The notes under the pieces: generated by a model
Seen by the model: only the letters and a program-made list of their open reading frames with translations
Told to the model about the DNA's origin: nothing
Database searches by the model: none
From: a virus
Direction: 5' to 3' (one strand)
DNA length: 64,000 nt
IMG/VR virus record: IMGVR_UViG_3300009419_000011
Span: 16,175-80,174 of that record
In this document: one piece after another, positions 39,653 through 51,300 of the stretch
Layout of the letters: each line of letters begins with the position of its first letter
Position numbering within the stretch: the first letter of the stretch is position 1
Made by a program: the position numbers and the translations under genes

Positions 39653-42544
39653 TTATCCTATGTAAGCTACAGACCAGTTATCGTTAGCATCAAACGACAA
39701 TGTTCCTACCGTTACTACTACTTTCATTGTGTCGCCTGCTGCTAACTTAGCAATGGTACTAACACCTGCATGGTTCATTGTTGTATTGGCTCCAAATTCT
39801 AACATACATAAAGCTGTAGAACTATTTTTATAAACGATAGCCTGACTGATAGTGCTTGACGAGTTACTGCTTGTTCGCATAACTAAATGAGTTGAATATA
39901 ATCCAGCAACTGGTGCTGTGAATATACCAGTCGATGTATTCAATGAGGTTCCTTGTTGATAATCTACAGTAAAGATAGTATTAGTTAATGTAGTTACAGA
40001 ATTAATGGGTCCTCCAGTACCTTCAACACGGAACGCTGGTCTTGTTGGCATAACAACATTGCCACCAACATGTAAGTTGCCGCCGATACCTGCACCGCCT
40101 ACTACCTGCAATGCTCCGCTATTTGTTGAAGTTGCACTGGTTGTATTTGTAATAGTAAAGATACTGGTTAACGGATTTGCAATAGCACCAGTTGCACCAG
40201 CAGGACCGGTCGCACCTGTTAATCCAGTAAATCCTCTTGCACCAGTTAATGTAATAACCCAGTTTGAAAAAGTTCCTACTCCGGATACGCTATATGGCGT
40301 AATTGCTATATTTGTTCCAGTATACCAATTTATATATGCATCTGCACCAAATGCAAGGTTATCTAATGCAAGTAATCTAACTCTAGAATTAGGACCATAT
40401 GCTGTTTGAGTATTTGCTAAATTTACAGTGAATACCATTGTAGTTGAAGTAAATGCCACACTGCTCGTTGATACTAAGCTAGCAAACCCTAAACCAGTAG
40501 CACCAAATTGTCCAGTGGCACCTGTTGATCCCCACAATCCAGTAGCACCTGTTGATCCGTGTATTCCAGTTGCACCTGTTGACCCAAAAGATCCAGTTGC
40601 ACCTGTTGCACCTGGGCCAGTTGCACCTGTTGCTCCTTCCAATCCGGTTGCACCTGTTGATCCTCTAGAACCTACTGCACCAGTTGACCCTTGTAAGCCG
40701 GAAGCACCTGTTGATCCAGAAGACCCCTGGAATCCAGTTGCCCCTGTTCCGCCGCTACCAGTAGCACCAGTTCCACCTTGAATACCTGTAGCACCTGTAG
40801 CACCCGACGAGCCTTGAAATCCAATTGGTCCTGTAGCACCTGTAGCACCTGTAGTTCCAGTTAATCCTGTAGCACCTGTAGCACCAAACCCTGTTGCTCC
40901 GTTTGGTCCAATTTCTCCAGTAGCACCTTGTGCTCCAGTAGCACCAGTAGCACCACTTCCAGTAGCACCTGCAGGACCGGTAGCACCAGTAGCACCAGTA
41001 GCACCAGTACCGCCTTGAGCACCTGTAGCACCAAACCCTGTTGCTCCAGTAGCACCTTGAGCACCAGTTGCACCGATATTTCCCTCAGTTCCCTGCGGTC
41101 CTGTTGATCCTGTGCTGCCTTGCAGACCAGTAGCACCTGTTGATCCAATTTCACCTTGAGCACCTGTTGCTCCTTGGCCCGCAAATGTTCCAGGAATTCC
41201 TTGAACACCAGTAGCACCTTGGAGACCGGTAGATCCAGTAGATCCTTGAGGTCCAGTCGAACCTGTACTGCCTTGTAATCCTGTAGCACCAGTTGCACCT
41301 GTAGAACCGGTAGAACCAATTTGTCCAGTAGCACCCGTAGCACCTGCACCAGTAGCCCCTTGCGGCCCTGTAGCACCAGTAGAACCAGTAGAACCAATTT
41401 GTCCAGTAGCACCCGTAGCACCTGCACCAGTTGCTCCTTGAGCACCAGTAGCACCTGTTGATCCAATATCACCTTGAGCACCAGTAGCACCTGCACCAGT
41501 TGCTCCTTGAGGTCCAGTTGCACCTGTTGATCCCTGTCTTCCGGAAATTGTAAATGTCCAGTTTGAATATGTACCGGAGCCAGTGAACGCAGTTACATTA
41601 AGAGATAATGTGTTTCCGGTCAAGGTATTGATAAAGCCACCGAGACCAAAAGTTCCATCAACTCCTACTGGTGTTATCTTTACAGAACTACCTACTGTAA
41701 ATGCAGTTTCAGTTGAAAGTTTATTAAGAACAAATGTTTTAATGCCTGCACTAATTTCATGAGTTGAAGTAGAAGTTAATCCTTCGTATCCAGCTCCGGA
41801 ATCTCCTGCAGGTCCAGTTGCACCTGTTGCACCGTCAACTCCTGGTAATCCGCTTGCCCCAGTAGACCCCATAAAGGCCGCAGTACCTGGAATACCCTGA
41901 GCACCTGTAGCACCTGTTAAACCAGTTGCACCTGGGCCGCCGGTAAATCCTGTAGCACCGGTTGCACCTTGATATCCAGTTGCACCCGAAGCACCAGCCG
42001 CACCAGTTGATCCTGTTTCTCCAACTGATCCTCCTGGGCTTGCTGACACCCAAACCGTTCCATTGTAAGTAAACAGTTGACCTGTTTCTTGAGTGTCAAG
42101 CCACATATCTCCAGCAGCAGCCACTAACGGTCTTGATGTTGAAATTACCGCAGTTAACCTAGGTCCAGTTGCACCAGTTGATCCTCTAGTGCCAGTTGCA
42201 CCACGAGCACCTGTTGCACCCATTGAAACTACATTGACTACACCTTCAACGATTTCTAAGCCGTTGCCTACTATAATTGTTCCTAGAGTAGAAGTAGTTG
42301 CAGTAGTAGCTACAGTTGTTACATTTAAAAATCCTTCTTGGTCAACATTTAAGCCATCGCCAATTTTAATCCCACCAATAGTGCTGGTAGTTGCAGTTGA
42401 CACATTAAATGTGACTAGTTCATTATTAATGAATTCGCCTAACTGTCCTACAGTCATTTGTTTTGTTAGGTTGCCATCAGCAACAGGCATACTAGTTGCC
42501 GTTGTTATTGAACCAATAACAGGTAGATTACTAATGGTACTCAT
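39653..42544 (-). CDS. collagen-like protein with C1q-like head, 963 aa
   Basis: An N-terminal anchor ([20 protein letters not shown]) is shared with the next upstream gene. Collagen repeats run from about 108 to 250 and 337 to 720, interrupted by the beta module at 250-336 and a diverged third copy near 725-815. The last 125 residues form a C1q/TNF-like jelly roll: [32 protein letters not shown] and [13 protein letters not shown] trimeric stalk with a receptor-binding head is the obvious model. Confidence 0.88.
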   Translation of the reverse strand: MSTISNLPVIGSITTATSMPVADGNLTKQMTVGQLGEFINNELVTFNVSTATTSTIGGIKIGDGLNVDQEGFLNVTTVATTATTSTLGTIIVGNGLEIVEGVVNVVSMGATGARGATGTRGSTGATGPRLTAVISTSRPLVAAAGDMWLDTQETGQLFTYNGTVWVSASPGGSVGETGSTGAAGASGATGYQGATGATGFTGGPGATGLTGATGAQGIPGTAAFMGSTGASGLPGVDGATGATGPAGDSGAGYEGLTSTSTHEISAGIKTFVLNKLSTETAFTVGSSVKITPVGVDGTFGLGGFINTLTGNTLSLNVTAFTGSGTYSNWTFTISGRQGSTGATGPQGATGAGATGAQGDIGSTGATGAQGATGAGATGATGQIGSTGSTGATGPQGATGAGATGATGQIGSTGSTGATGATGLQGSTGSTGPQGSTGSTGLQGATGVQGIPGTFAGQGATGAQGEIGSTGATGLQGSTGSTGPQGTEGNIGATGAQGATGATGFGATGAQGGTGATGATGATGPAGATGSGATGATGAQGATGEIGPNGATGFGATGATGLTGTTGATGATGPIGFQGSSGATGATGIQGGTGATGSGGTGATGFQGSSGSTGASGLQGSTGAVGSRGSTGATGLEGATGATGPGATGATGSFGSTGATGIHGSTGATGLWGSTGATGQFGATGLGFASLVSTSSVAFTSTTMVFTVNLANTQTAYGPNSRVRLLALDNLAFGADAYINWYTGTNIAITPYSVSGVGTFSNWVITLTGARGFTGLTGATGPAGATGAIANPLTSIFTITNTTSATSTNSGALQVVGGAGIGGNLHVGGNVVMPTRPAFRVEGTGGPINSVTTLTNTIFTVDYQQGTSLNTSTGIFTAPVAGLYSTHLVMRTSSNSSSTISQAIVYKNSSTALCMLEFGANTTMNHAGVSTIAKLAAGDTMKVVVTVGTLSFDANDNWSVAYIG
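41537..41797. repeat. copy 2 of duplicated 87-residue fibre module
   Basis: Encodes residues 250-336 of the 963-aa collagen-like protein; nearly identical in protein to 39041-39301. Confidence 0.85.
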
Positions 42545-45081
42545 TTAACTAAACACTCCACAATGCCTGATCCGCTTTCTAACGCAAATGCAAATGGCTG
42601 TCGACCATTGCTTTCTGTGCTGCCTTTGCCATCCATGTACGGCCAAATAGGTTCTCCTTTTAACACGTATCCTTCTACCTTAACTGGTACACGCCCAGTT
42701 AAAGCAATGTATGTACCGCCTTCTAATTCGCTGTTCATCATGTATGCAGGCTTGCCGGACACTACGCCAATAACATAACAGTCGCTAGTAGTTATTGCAG
42801 TAACTTCTGCAACACCGCCTATCATCATAACTGTACCAACTGAGTATTCCTGGTCTGCTAGATACTTTTCTGCCAAGTCAGCATATACTGCAACAGTAGC
42901 AGTTCCTCTAAAGAATGATCCTCTAATATCGCCCAAGTCATCTCTTGCAACAATTGTGGCAGTAATATTATCTTCATATCCTTTTGCAAAATAACTAAAC
43001 CCGCCTACATACGGTACAATTTCTAAAGCTGCTGCCTGTGCATTACTCGCACCAGTAGCACCAGTTAAACCATCAGCACCAGTAGCACCTTGAGCCCCAG
43101 TAGCACCAGTTGATCCTTGAGCACCAGTTGCACCTGTAGCACCATCAAATCCAGCCGGTCCGGTAGAGCCCGACAACCCGGTAGCACCCGAACTACCAGT
43201 AAGTCCAATAGGTCCTTCTGGTCCTGTAGCCCCCATAGCTCCGGTTGCACCTGTAGAACCGATTGGACCAGTTGCACCATCTGGGCCAGTTGCACCGGTT
43301 GATCCCATTACACCTTCTGCTCCAGTAGCACCAGTTGAACCTGATGGGCCAGTAGCACCAGTTATAGGACCAACGCTGATTACAGAAGCATCGTTTAGTG
43401 TAAATTCAATTATGGTATTGCTAGAAGTTAGAGTAGCAGTAGTAATATATTTTCCAGCAGGACCAGTAGCACCAGTTGCTCCAGAAGCTCCTTGGTTGCC
43501 CTGTGTTCCAACTGCTCCGGTAGCTCCTGCAGGACCAGTTGCACCTGTAGCACCAGTAGTTCCTGGTATGCTAGGTCCTTCTGCTCCGGTAGCACCTGCA
43601 GGGCCTGTTGCACCTGTAGCACCAGTAGCACCTGTAGTACCTAATGGACCGGTAGCACCTGTGCTGCCCTGCAACCCTGTAGCACCTGTAGCACCAGTTG
43701 CTCCGATGGCACCTGTGGCACCTGTAGCACCTTGGCCAGTAGCACCTGTAGCACCTGGCTCGCCTTGGTTACCAGTTGCACCTGTTGATCCTGTAGCACC
43801 AATACCAGTTGCACCCGTTGCACCTAACTCTCCCTGAATACCAGTTGCACCCGTTGCACCGTCTCCGCCAATTGGCCCAGTTGAGCCAGTAGCACCGTCT
43901 GGACCAGTTGCACCTTCAGCACCGGTAGCACCTGTAGCACCTAATCCAGTTGATCCTTGCGGCCCAGTTGCACCAGTTGCTCCTCGAAGGCCTGTTGCAC
44001 CAGTTGCACCGAAGTTACCTGTAGCACCTGTTGATCCTAACGGACCAGTAGCACCTGTTGTGCCTAAGTCACCAGTTGGTCCTTGAATACCTGTAGCACC
44101 AGTAGCACCAAAATTTCCAGTTGCACCAGTACCACCGACTGATCCAGTTGCACCCGGACTGCCGATACCAGTTGAACCAGTTGATCCTTGTCCTGTAGCA
44201 CCTGTGGCCCCAGCACCGCCAAATGGTGCACCTGCACTCCAGTTACCATCTCCGTTTTGTTTGATATATAACGTGCCAGTACCTAGTTCTAAGAATGCAA
44301 AACCGAACGGCCTATCATCATACTGACTTCTTTCATCATACGGAGTTGGCCAATATCCTACAGCATCAATAACAAACGGTTGTCCAATCTCACCAGTAGC
44401 ACCTGTAGATCCTTCACCAGTAGCACCTATAGCACCAATAGGACCAGTTGAACCAGTGCCACCTTGTCCTGCAAATGTTCCAGCAATACCAGTTGCACCT
44501 TGTAGGCCAGTAGCACCGGTTGATCCTTGAGCACCAGTTGCACCAGTACCGCCTTGTCCGGGAATACCTTGCGGCCCAGTTGAACCAGTGCCACCTTGGA
44601 ATGCTGCTACTCCGGGAATTCCTTGGAGTCCTGTTGCACCTTGCTCGCCAGTTGCACCTTGGGCACCTGTAGAACCAGTAGCACCGCTGCCTGTAGCACC
44701 TTGACTACCTGTAGCACCTGCACTGCCAGCAGGACCTTGAGATCCAGTAGCACCAGTAGCACCCATAAACGCAGCAGTGCCCGGAATACCTTGCGGCCCG
44801 GTTGCACCAGTTCCTCCTGGATATCCTATATCACCTTTTGGACCTGTAGACCCAGTTGAACCGTCTTGACCTGTTGCACCAGTTGATCCGCTGCCCGTAG
44901 CACCTCGTAATCCAATTGGTCCAGTAGCACCGCTTGCACCTACCGCGGTCTCTCTACTAAAAAATGTTCCTAATGTTTCTACAGTTGTATAGTATGTTTG
45001 TCTGGTAGAAGTATCTGCTACTGGTATCAGAACAGCATTGGTTAGTGTGTTTAACGGTGGTAAATTACTTATTGTGCTCAT
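42541..45081 (-). CDS. collagen-like fibre protein with YxDLAEKY C-terminal domain, 846 aa
   Basis: The first 20 residues [20 protein letters not shown] match the start of the 963-aa protein. GXY repeats occupy about 48-250 and 300-720, broken by a 55-residue globular insert ([20 protein letters not shown], near 240-290) and one at about 545-575. The C-terminus has [20 protein letters not shown] and [11 protein letters not shown], a domain shared with the 2155-aa protein. Overlaps the next gene by four bases. Confidence 0.88.
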   Translation of the reverse strand: MSTISNLPPLNTLTNAVLIPVADTSTRQTYYTTVETLGTFFSRETAVGASGATGPIGLRGATGSGSTGATGQDGSTGSTGPKGDIGYPGGTGATGPQGIPGTAAFMGATGATGSQGPAGSAGATGSQGATGSGATGSTGAQGATGEQGATGLQGIPGVAAFQGGTGSTGPQGIPGQGGTGATGAQGSTGATGLQGATGIAGTFAGQGGTGSTGPIGAIGATGEGSTGATGEIGQPFVIDAVGYWPTPYDERSQYDDRPFGFAFLELGTGTLYIKQNGDGNWSAGAPFGGAGATGATGQGSTGSTGIGSPGATGSVGGTGATGNFGATGATGIQGPTGDLGTTGATGPLGSTGATGNFGATGATGLRGATGATGPQGSTGLGATGATGAEGATGPDGATGSTGPIGGDGATGATGIQGELGATGATGIGATGSTGATGNQGEPGATGATGQGATGATGAIGATGATGATGLQGSTGATGPLGTTGATGATGATGPAGATGAEGPSIPGTTGATGATGPAGATGAVGTQGNQGASGATGATGPAGKYITTATLTSSNTIIEFTLNDASVISVGPITGATGPSGSTGATGAEGVMGSTGATGPDGATGPIGSTGATGAMGATGPEGPIGLTGSSGATGLSGSTGPAGFDGATGATGAQGSTGATGAQGATGADGLTGATGASNAQAAALEIVPYVGGFSYFAKGYEDNITATIVARDDLGDIRGSFFRGTATVAVYADLAEKYLADQEYSVGTVMMIGGVAEVTAITTSDCYVIGVVSGKPAYMMNSELEGGTYIALTGRVPVKVEGYVLKGEPIWPYMDGKGSTESNGRQPFAFALESGSGIVECLVK

Positions 45082-45084
45082 CTT

Positions 45085-47814
45085 TTATTCAACTAGTAGT
45101 GCGTTTCCGTCAGAGTCAGTAATAATGATACCGTCTGGACCAGCCAGCACATTTAATGGTTGTACATCATCAACATTCTTAATTGGGAACTTGAGATATT
45201 TATCGCCACTGTAATCTAGTGTTTGATCAATAATTAATCTGTCAACTTCGAAATCAATTAATTTAAAGTCAAATCCATTGAGCTCAATCTTTCTTTTAAT
45301 TTTATAACCTTCACCAGGCAACGCATAACAAATTGGCATTGCTTTAATAAAGCCTAACGGTGCTCCAGTTGCCTGTTGAATAGTTCTCATAAATCTAGGA
45401 CGTAAATATTCGTCTACTTTAATAGTTTTGCCGTATATTTGAACGCTTTCGAGACTATTTTGCCAGTTTTCGATGCTATTACTGTATAAATTGACCAGCC
45501 CCTGATTAATTAAGAAACTGATATTATCGGGACTTTTTCCTAACATATTGCTTTGACTGTCAATAATATCAACATATACTAGATCGTAAACATAATTTCC
45601 CTGCTCATCTTCTGCAGGAATTGTTTTTACATCTCCAAAGTAAAATCTTTTGTTGTAAAAATAATTCTGTAGCCCTACTACATACTCAGCTAAGTTTAAT
45701 CTTTCAATTCCGTATTCTAAAGTCATTCGAATATCTTTTTGTAAACCAAATGCAGGGTCTGCTGGGCGATATAATACTTTAGGATCAAATACATCTCTGT
45801 TATTAATAAAATCTCTGTAGACTTTTCGGCGTTGGCGTGCCATAAATGGACGCATATACACACTGCTAAACGGAGTAGGATCATTATCACCGATAAGAAT
45901 TGTAAACTCTTGATCAATTGTTGCTAGTCGATAAGCATTAGTAGCTTCTACGGTGAACGTATATGCACGATCAAAGGTAGTTCCGCCACCGTCAATGGTA
46001 AATTCTGTAGGTTGATAGTAATCAACTTCAGTAGTTCCACCATAAGGAATTTTTCCTACAATACTTCCGTCATTCTTAAATTCTAAACCTGCAGGCAATT
46101 CACCTTCTACAAACCTATATTGAATTCCTAAGTCAGGTAAATTCTCATGTTGTGCTACTACTGATAGCTCGCTTTGATATCCTGCTGCAATTGTACCTAC
46201 GGTGGATGTAGTAATCCATTGTAAATCGGTGTTTACACTGCCTTGTAGTCTTAATTGAAATACTCTATCGCTTTTACTTTGATCTCCAGTTTTGGGATCA
46301 GTTTTAATCATCCTAATAGTAAATTTGTAATCTTCACTATATGCAGGTATGTATGGAATTTGTCCGTATAAGTCTCCGGACGTTTCATTTAAATTAAATC
46401 CAGGCGGCTTTTGACTCTCACTTCCAATGAATAGAATAGTGTTGTCTGGAATGTCGTCTCTTAATGTAGTGTCGTATACTACAGTATCGCCTACAAGTAC
46501 AGGACTGTGTTTAATACCAATCACACACGTTGAAGTAGTTCCTGTTACTGAACTAATTGTATAAGTGGTATCGTATATTGCATCAGGTACATATGTGTCT
46601 AATCTAAGTAATTGTCCAACTTGAGGTAAGCTAGACACACTCTTTAAATGTACTTCACTCATACCGGCACGATTATACTTAGGCAAAAAGTCTGCACTTT
46701 CCCAAGTTGTCCCGTTCCAGACATAGCTGACAGTTTCATCTAATACATTGTACAAATCACCGATAGTATTAACTAATGGCAATTCGGCAAATGTATCAAC
46801 TACACCTCTTACAGTTACAGGAAGACCACTAGGTCCGGTATTATACTGAGTATCAGCAATTGCTCGAACTTCTGGATTTACACTGATATTATCCCAAATC
46901 CAATTAACTGCACCTAGTTCGGGGTGCGGATCGTATGTTTGTATCCTAACAATTTGATAGTTAGCAGCACGACGAATACCTAAGTTTGCTGGACTTAACC
47001 AAGCTGGTGCATACAAGTAACTGTCTCCTGCTTGGAAACATCTTGCATCTGCTGAAATATACCCTGTGTCTGCACGTAAACTGTTTACGTCAACTACTTG
47101 CAATTTAAATAATTTACGACTACTATTGAAACCGTCAGTTGCAGTTACATAGAATTGATAAATTTTCTTAATGTACTTTGGACGATTAGTTTTATTTTCA
47201 ATAATGAAAGCACTATCATACGGATAACGATCATATTTTTCAGTATCATATCCGTTACCTGAAACGCCGACTGGCTCTTCTTGCACAGTTATCTCGTCAA
47301 TGATACCAGTTAGTCTACCGTCTTCGTTCAGTTTTATTCCTTTAGGTAGTTGTCCGTCACCGTCTGCAATATAATACCTTAGTTTCATATTTTCAAACAA
47401 GACATTGGCTACTGCGGACAATTGATAATCTACAATATGTTCGTTGACTGCAAAGCACTCACCGCTAGTTCCTACTGCTAAAAATCCACTAGGAGTTACC
47501 CAGACTGGATCTTGATTACTAGTTACATCTACTGAAAAAGTACGGTCAGCTACACCCTGTGCATTTTTTGCACGAACTACAAATTGACTTCTAATTGTAG
47601 AAGGTACACTCATAGGGTTTCCAATAATAAACCCAGTTGTAGTAGTTGATGTAGCGGTAGTTACTAATTGTAAAACCATTCCGTCTGGAAGCTTCCCGCT
47701 GATAACACTAAATGTAGATCCGGTGCCTTCGACTGAAAATGGTATATTAACAGCAGTTCGTTCTGTTAACGTGCCCAGGAACCCCGCATTGGTAATCCAT
47801 ACTGGTGCTGTCAT
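45085..47814 (-). CDS. large virion protein with Ig-like (He_PIG-type) repeats, 909 aa
   Basis: Several putative-Ig units are recognisable by the PDGMVLQ, LPKGIKLNEDGRLTGI, PPGFNLNETSGDLYGQIP and LPAGLEFKNDGSIVGKIP signatures (near residues 45, 155, 460 and 570). The last 300 residues are globular (RPFMARQRRKVYRDFINNRD). It resembles long tail-fibre or baseplate proteins of marine myoviruses. The stop and start of neighbours are within a few bases. Confidence 0.82.
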   Translation of the reverse strand: MTAPVWITNAGFLGTLTERTAVNIPFSVEGTGSTFSVISGKLPDGMVLQLVTTATSTTTTGFIIGNPMSVPSTIRSQFVVRAKNAQGVADRTFSVDVTSNQDPVWVTPSGFLAVGTSGECFAVNEHIVDYQLSAVANVLFENMKLRYYIADGDGQLPKGIKLNEDGRLTGIIDEITVQEEPVGVSGNGYDTEKYDRYPYDSAFIIENKTNRPKYIKKIYQFYVTATDGFNSSRKLFKLQVVDVNSLRADTGYISADARCFQAGDSYLYAPAWLSPANLGIRRAANYQIVRIQTYDPHPELGAVNWIWDNISVNPEVRAIADTQYNTGPSGLPVTVRGVVDTFAELPLVNTIGDLYNVLDETVSYVWNGTTWESADFLPKYNRAGMSEVHLKSVSSLPQVGQLLRLDTYVPDAIYDTTYTISSVTGTTSTCVIGIKHSPVLVGDTVVYDTTLRDDIPDNTILFIGSESQKPPGFNLNETSGDLYGQIPYIPAYSEDYKFTIRMIKTDPKTGDQSKSDRVFQLRLQGSVNTDLQWITTSTVGTIAAGYQSELSVVAQHENLPDLGIQYRFVEGELPAGLEFKNDGSIVGKIPYGGTTEVDYYQPTEFTIDGGGTTFDRAYTFTVEATNAYRLATIDQEFTILIGDNDPTPFSSVYMRPFMARQRRKVYRDFINNRDVFDPKVLYRPADPAFGLQKDIRMTLEYGIERLNLAEYVVGLQNYFYNKRFYFGDVKTIPAEDEQGNYVYDLVYVDIIDSQSNMLGKSPDNISFLINQGLVNLYSNSIENWQNSLESVQIYGKTIKVDEYLRPRFMRTIQQATGAPLGFIKAMPICYALPGEGYKIKRKIELNGFDFKLIDFEVDRLIIDQTLDYSGDKYLKFPIKNVDDVQPLNVLAGPDGIIITDSDGNALLVE

Positions 47815-47815
47815 A

Positions 47816-48340
47816 TTATAACCTAAACAAACTTACTTGAGCACGCCACGAAATTACATTAGTAGCAGTCAGTCCAGAAACATTATAGGCCTGGACTCTA
47901 ACTCGATTGTCATAAATTGATGTATCTACAATATCCCAGTTTGCATTGCTAGTACTACCATTTTCGAACAAGCTCACAATTCCTGTGCCCAACACATGAC
48001 TTGTAGTACTGTTCCACGTTACCATATAGCTGCTTCCAGAATCTTGTGTATCAGTAGTCTGATTCTCGGCTAGGATATCTATGCTGGCACCCCTGTATAT
48101 TCTTTTATCAAATTCAAAAAGTTGTACAGCCGTAGAGTTGTCTCCTGGTAAGGTAAATGTTCCTCCGAATGATTGTAATTCAATGGCAGGAACTTCACCG
48201 CTGTCACTAATAACAACAGATGATGTACTGGAACTTTGAACTTGTGCAAAGTTTTGATTAATTTTGTGGAATGCTACTCGGAGACTGTCACCGTCTCCTT
48301 TGTTTGCACTTGTTCCAGTGTTGATGTATTGTAATGCCAT
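47816..48340 (-). CDS. virion structural protein with NKGDGDSLRxAF module, 174 aa
   Basis: Begins MALQYINTGTSANKGDGDSL then RVAFHKINQNFAQV, the same module as the start of the 2155-aa neighbour, which is likely to be an assembly anchor. The rest is beta-rich. One-base overlap with the upstream stop. Confidence 0.8.
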   Translation of the reverse strand: MALQYINTGTSANKGDGDSLRVAFHKINQNFAQVQSSSTSSVVISDSGEVPAIELQSFGGTFTLPGDNSTAVQLFEFDKRIYRGASIDILAENQTTDTQDSGSSYMVTWNSTTSHVLGTGIVSLFENGSTSNANWDIVDTSIYDNRVRVQAYNVSGLTATNVISWRAQVSLFRL

Positions 48341-51300
48341 TAAATTCTCCCTACTACAACTTCAATGACGCCAATTGTTTGACCATCATAATCTTCTAAT
48401 GCTTTGCCAATTACTGAACCCATTGCAGGATTCTTTTCAGCAGTTGCAACACCCGGAGCACCACTAGAAATTAACATATCGCCTTTGCGTACTTTGCCTA
48501 CAACTTTACATGGTACACGACCAGTTAGTGCAATAAAAATTCCGCCTTCTAATTCGGCATTCATTTTAAACGCCGGATTGGTTGCAACTACTCCAGCAAT
48601 CCTGCGGTCCATAAATTCTACCGCAGCAGTAACTTCTTTTGCACCTCCAAACACCATAACAGTGCCCGGCTCATAGTGTGCATCTGGCAAATATTTTTCA
48701 GCCAAGTCACCGTATTTTGCATAGTAAGCAGTACCGTATACTGTTCCAAACAAGTTGTCGCTTTGACCAATGTCTCCAACTCCGTTAGTACCGCTCTTTG
48801 TGATACTAGGAACAGTTGGAGTACCGGTTATGTTACCGCTAAATGTTGCAGTAACAGTACCTGCATTAAAGTTACCACTGCCGTCTCTAAACACTAATGT
48901 ACTTGCACTATTAGAGCTTGTACCGTTAGAAGTAACAGTGAATGTTTGAGTCTCACCAGTTGTACTACCGCTTAGACCATAGCCGCTAGTTGCACCAGTA
49001 GCAACATAATCACCAGCAGTATCTGTTCCAAGTGCCACACTATTTGCTGAGATAGTTGTTGCAATATTAATGCCAGCTGATCCGCTAAAACTTGCAGTAC
49101 CAGTTACATCGCCGCTCAGTTGAATAGTAACAGCAGCATCTAAACTTTGTGCAGTAGTTGCAGTTCCTTGGAATCGGTTTGCATATACATTAACATAACG
49201 CTTGCCGTTCTCACCAATGTCGTATGTTAAGTTTGCACTTGGTTCTAATTTCTGTGTAACTAGAGTACCAACCATAGTGTCGCCACTGGTGTTTACATAA
49301 TTAAGTTCAGTCCAACGTTTGTTTGTTGCGTCTTTATCAGCAACAGGATCAGCCATGTTAACAATACGGTTGTCTCCCATCTTGATAGTGTCGAGCATTT
49401 CTAAAACGCCTCCACGATCTAAGAATCCATTACCGATTGGACTGACACCTGCCGTTGTATTGTTTCGGTTTAGGCCTAAACGGCTATTAACATAAGTTTG
49501 AATAGCACGTTCAGTTGGAACACTGTTATTGCTGTTGCCGCCCATTGTGCCGTCAACGCTAAACACCTGTACTAATGTTTGACCACGTTTAAAGCTAATG
49601 CCGTCTACATTGGTCAAACTAATCGGAGCACTGATACTAACAGTACCGCGACCTTGGTCAACACTAAAGAACTTACCAACTTTGAAGTTACCGTCTTGGT
49701 CAGTAGTAGCATAGTATACACGACCTTTTCCTACTTCTTGAGTTTCTAATGCCGCATCTGGCGGATTGTTTGGAGGTCCGTATAGATCGTTTGGATACTT
49801 ACTGTCAGCATAGCCGCCTGTACCAACGTTCAACATGTCGTGTCCAGTAACACGCATAGTAGAAATACGTACAGTGATATCACCTGCCTGGTTAGCTGTA
49901 ATACCTGCTTTCAATGCTGTAGATAAAACTTGATGTTGTAGGGCGGAACCATCACTGACTCTCTCAACAACAATTTCACCCCATTCGTTATAAGTCTCGT
50001 CGCTGTTAATATAGTCTGTAATTTTATACAAATTACCTGCATGACCAAACACAAAATAGTAAGGAGTACTTGCAGTTAGACCAGCACCAATCCTTGCTTG
50101 ATCTTCAGCGTCAATGTCAACAACTTTAATTCTGTTATTACCAGTTTCACCATCTGGGTAGGCTGTTACAGTGGCTGTAGCAGAACCTCCGGTGATTGTG
50201 ATATTTCTAACACTGGTTCCGGCGTAGCCTGCACCTTGATTAGTTAAAATAACTTTAAAAATTTGACCACTGCTGTTAGCTTTTCCGTAACCAACTGCTT
50301 GTGTTCCGGAGAATGTTAATCCAGTGCCGTTCGTCCATGTCCATGTTCGGTCAACTCTAACCTGTGTAGAACTAGAATTAACCCAAGTTACATAAGTTGC
50401 AGCACCGTTAGGATCAGTTCCGCCGGATGTTAAAGTTACACGGCTACCTATCATTATAGTTCCGCTTGCACCACTGATAGTAATTAAATCAGTGTCTGTT
50501 GCGGTACCATTAACTGATGCTGTTCCTGCTGTACTTGGTGCAGGTATTGTTGCAGTATAATTTGTAGTAGTCGAACCAAATCCAGCACCACCGCTGGTAA
50601 TTGTCAGTGTACCTAAGCCTTGTCTATATAAACCGTTGCTCTCAGTCCATGGAGTTAAGTTGATATAATTGTAAGGAGTATCACTTTCTGCAAGTGCAGT
50701 ATCTCCACCTAAGTCTGTATATTTTAATATACGATAAACATATGTCGGGTCTTCGTCTAATGTCAATACAGTACTAGGTCGGCTTAATGTTGCTGCATTT
50801 ACATCTAATAATTCTTGATTGTAATATACACGTAGAGTAGCTTTCTCACCGTTAGCAATTGCCGCTCTTAGTCCTTGTCCTTGTCCGTCATCTAATGATA
50901 GAGAATACACAGTACTGTCAAATGTGTCTTGTACCGCACTCTTAACATTATAAAGAACAACAGTTCCGCTATGGTTAACTTCAAGTTGACTCTGTGCAAT
51001 AGGTGCGTAAGACAAACCAGTTACATACAAGGTTGCATCTTCGGCTTTGTTTGTGTATGTGCCTGCTGCGGTGATTGTAGCAATCTGGCTAGTAGCACGT
51101 TTGTTTCTTACTGCAATTGGCACTTCAGTTGGATCGCTGCCTTCTGACTTAAGACCGTTTAGACCGTAGGAAGTAGAACCAGCAATACTACGACATTGAG
51201 CACCATTTAAAGAATAGTACGCACTATAGCAGTAGTAAGTAAACATGGAAACGTTTTCTACTAAACCACCGTTAGTTGCAAAAATACCGTAGCCTAAGTC

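Noticed and set aside
40428-44859. Long plus-strand frames rich in Pro-Val-Ala (for example 43412-43837 and 40428-40781)
   Set aside because: They are antisense reflections of the collagen GXY codons; no ribosome binding sites or promoters, and the composition is explained by the repeats of the minus-strand genes.
38900-45000. Dense short repeats that might be mistaken for a CRISPR array
   Set aside because: The period is 9 bases, in frame with Gly-X-Y codons of fibre genes; there are no unique spacers of constant length.
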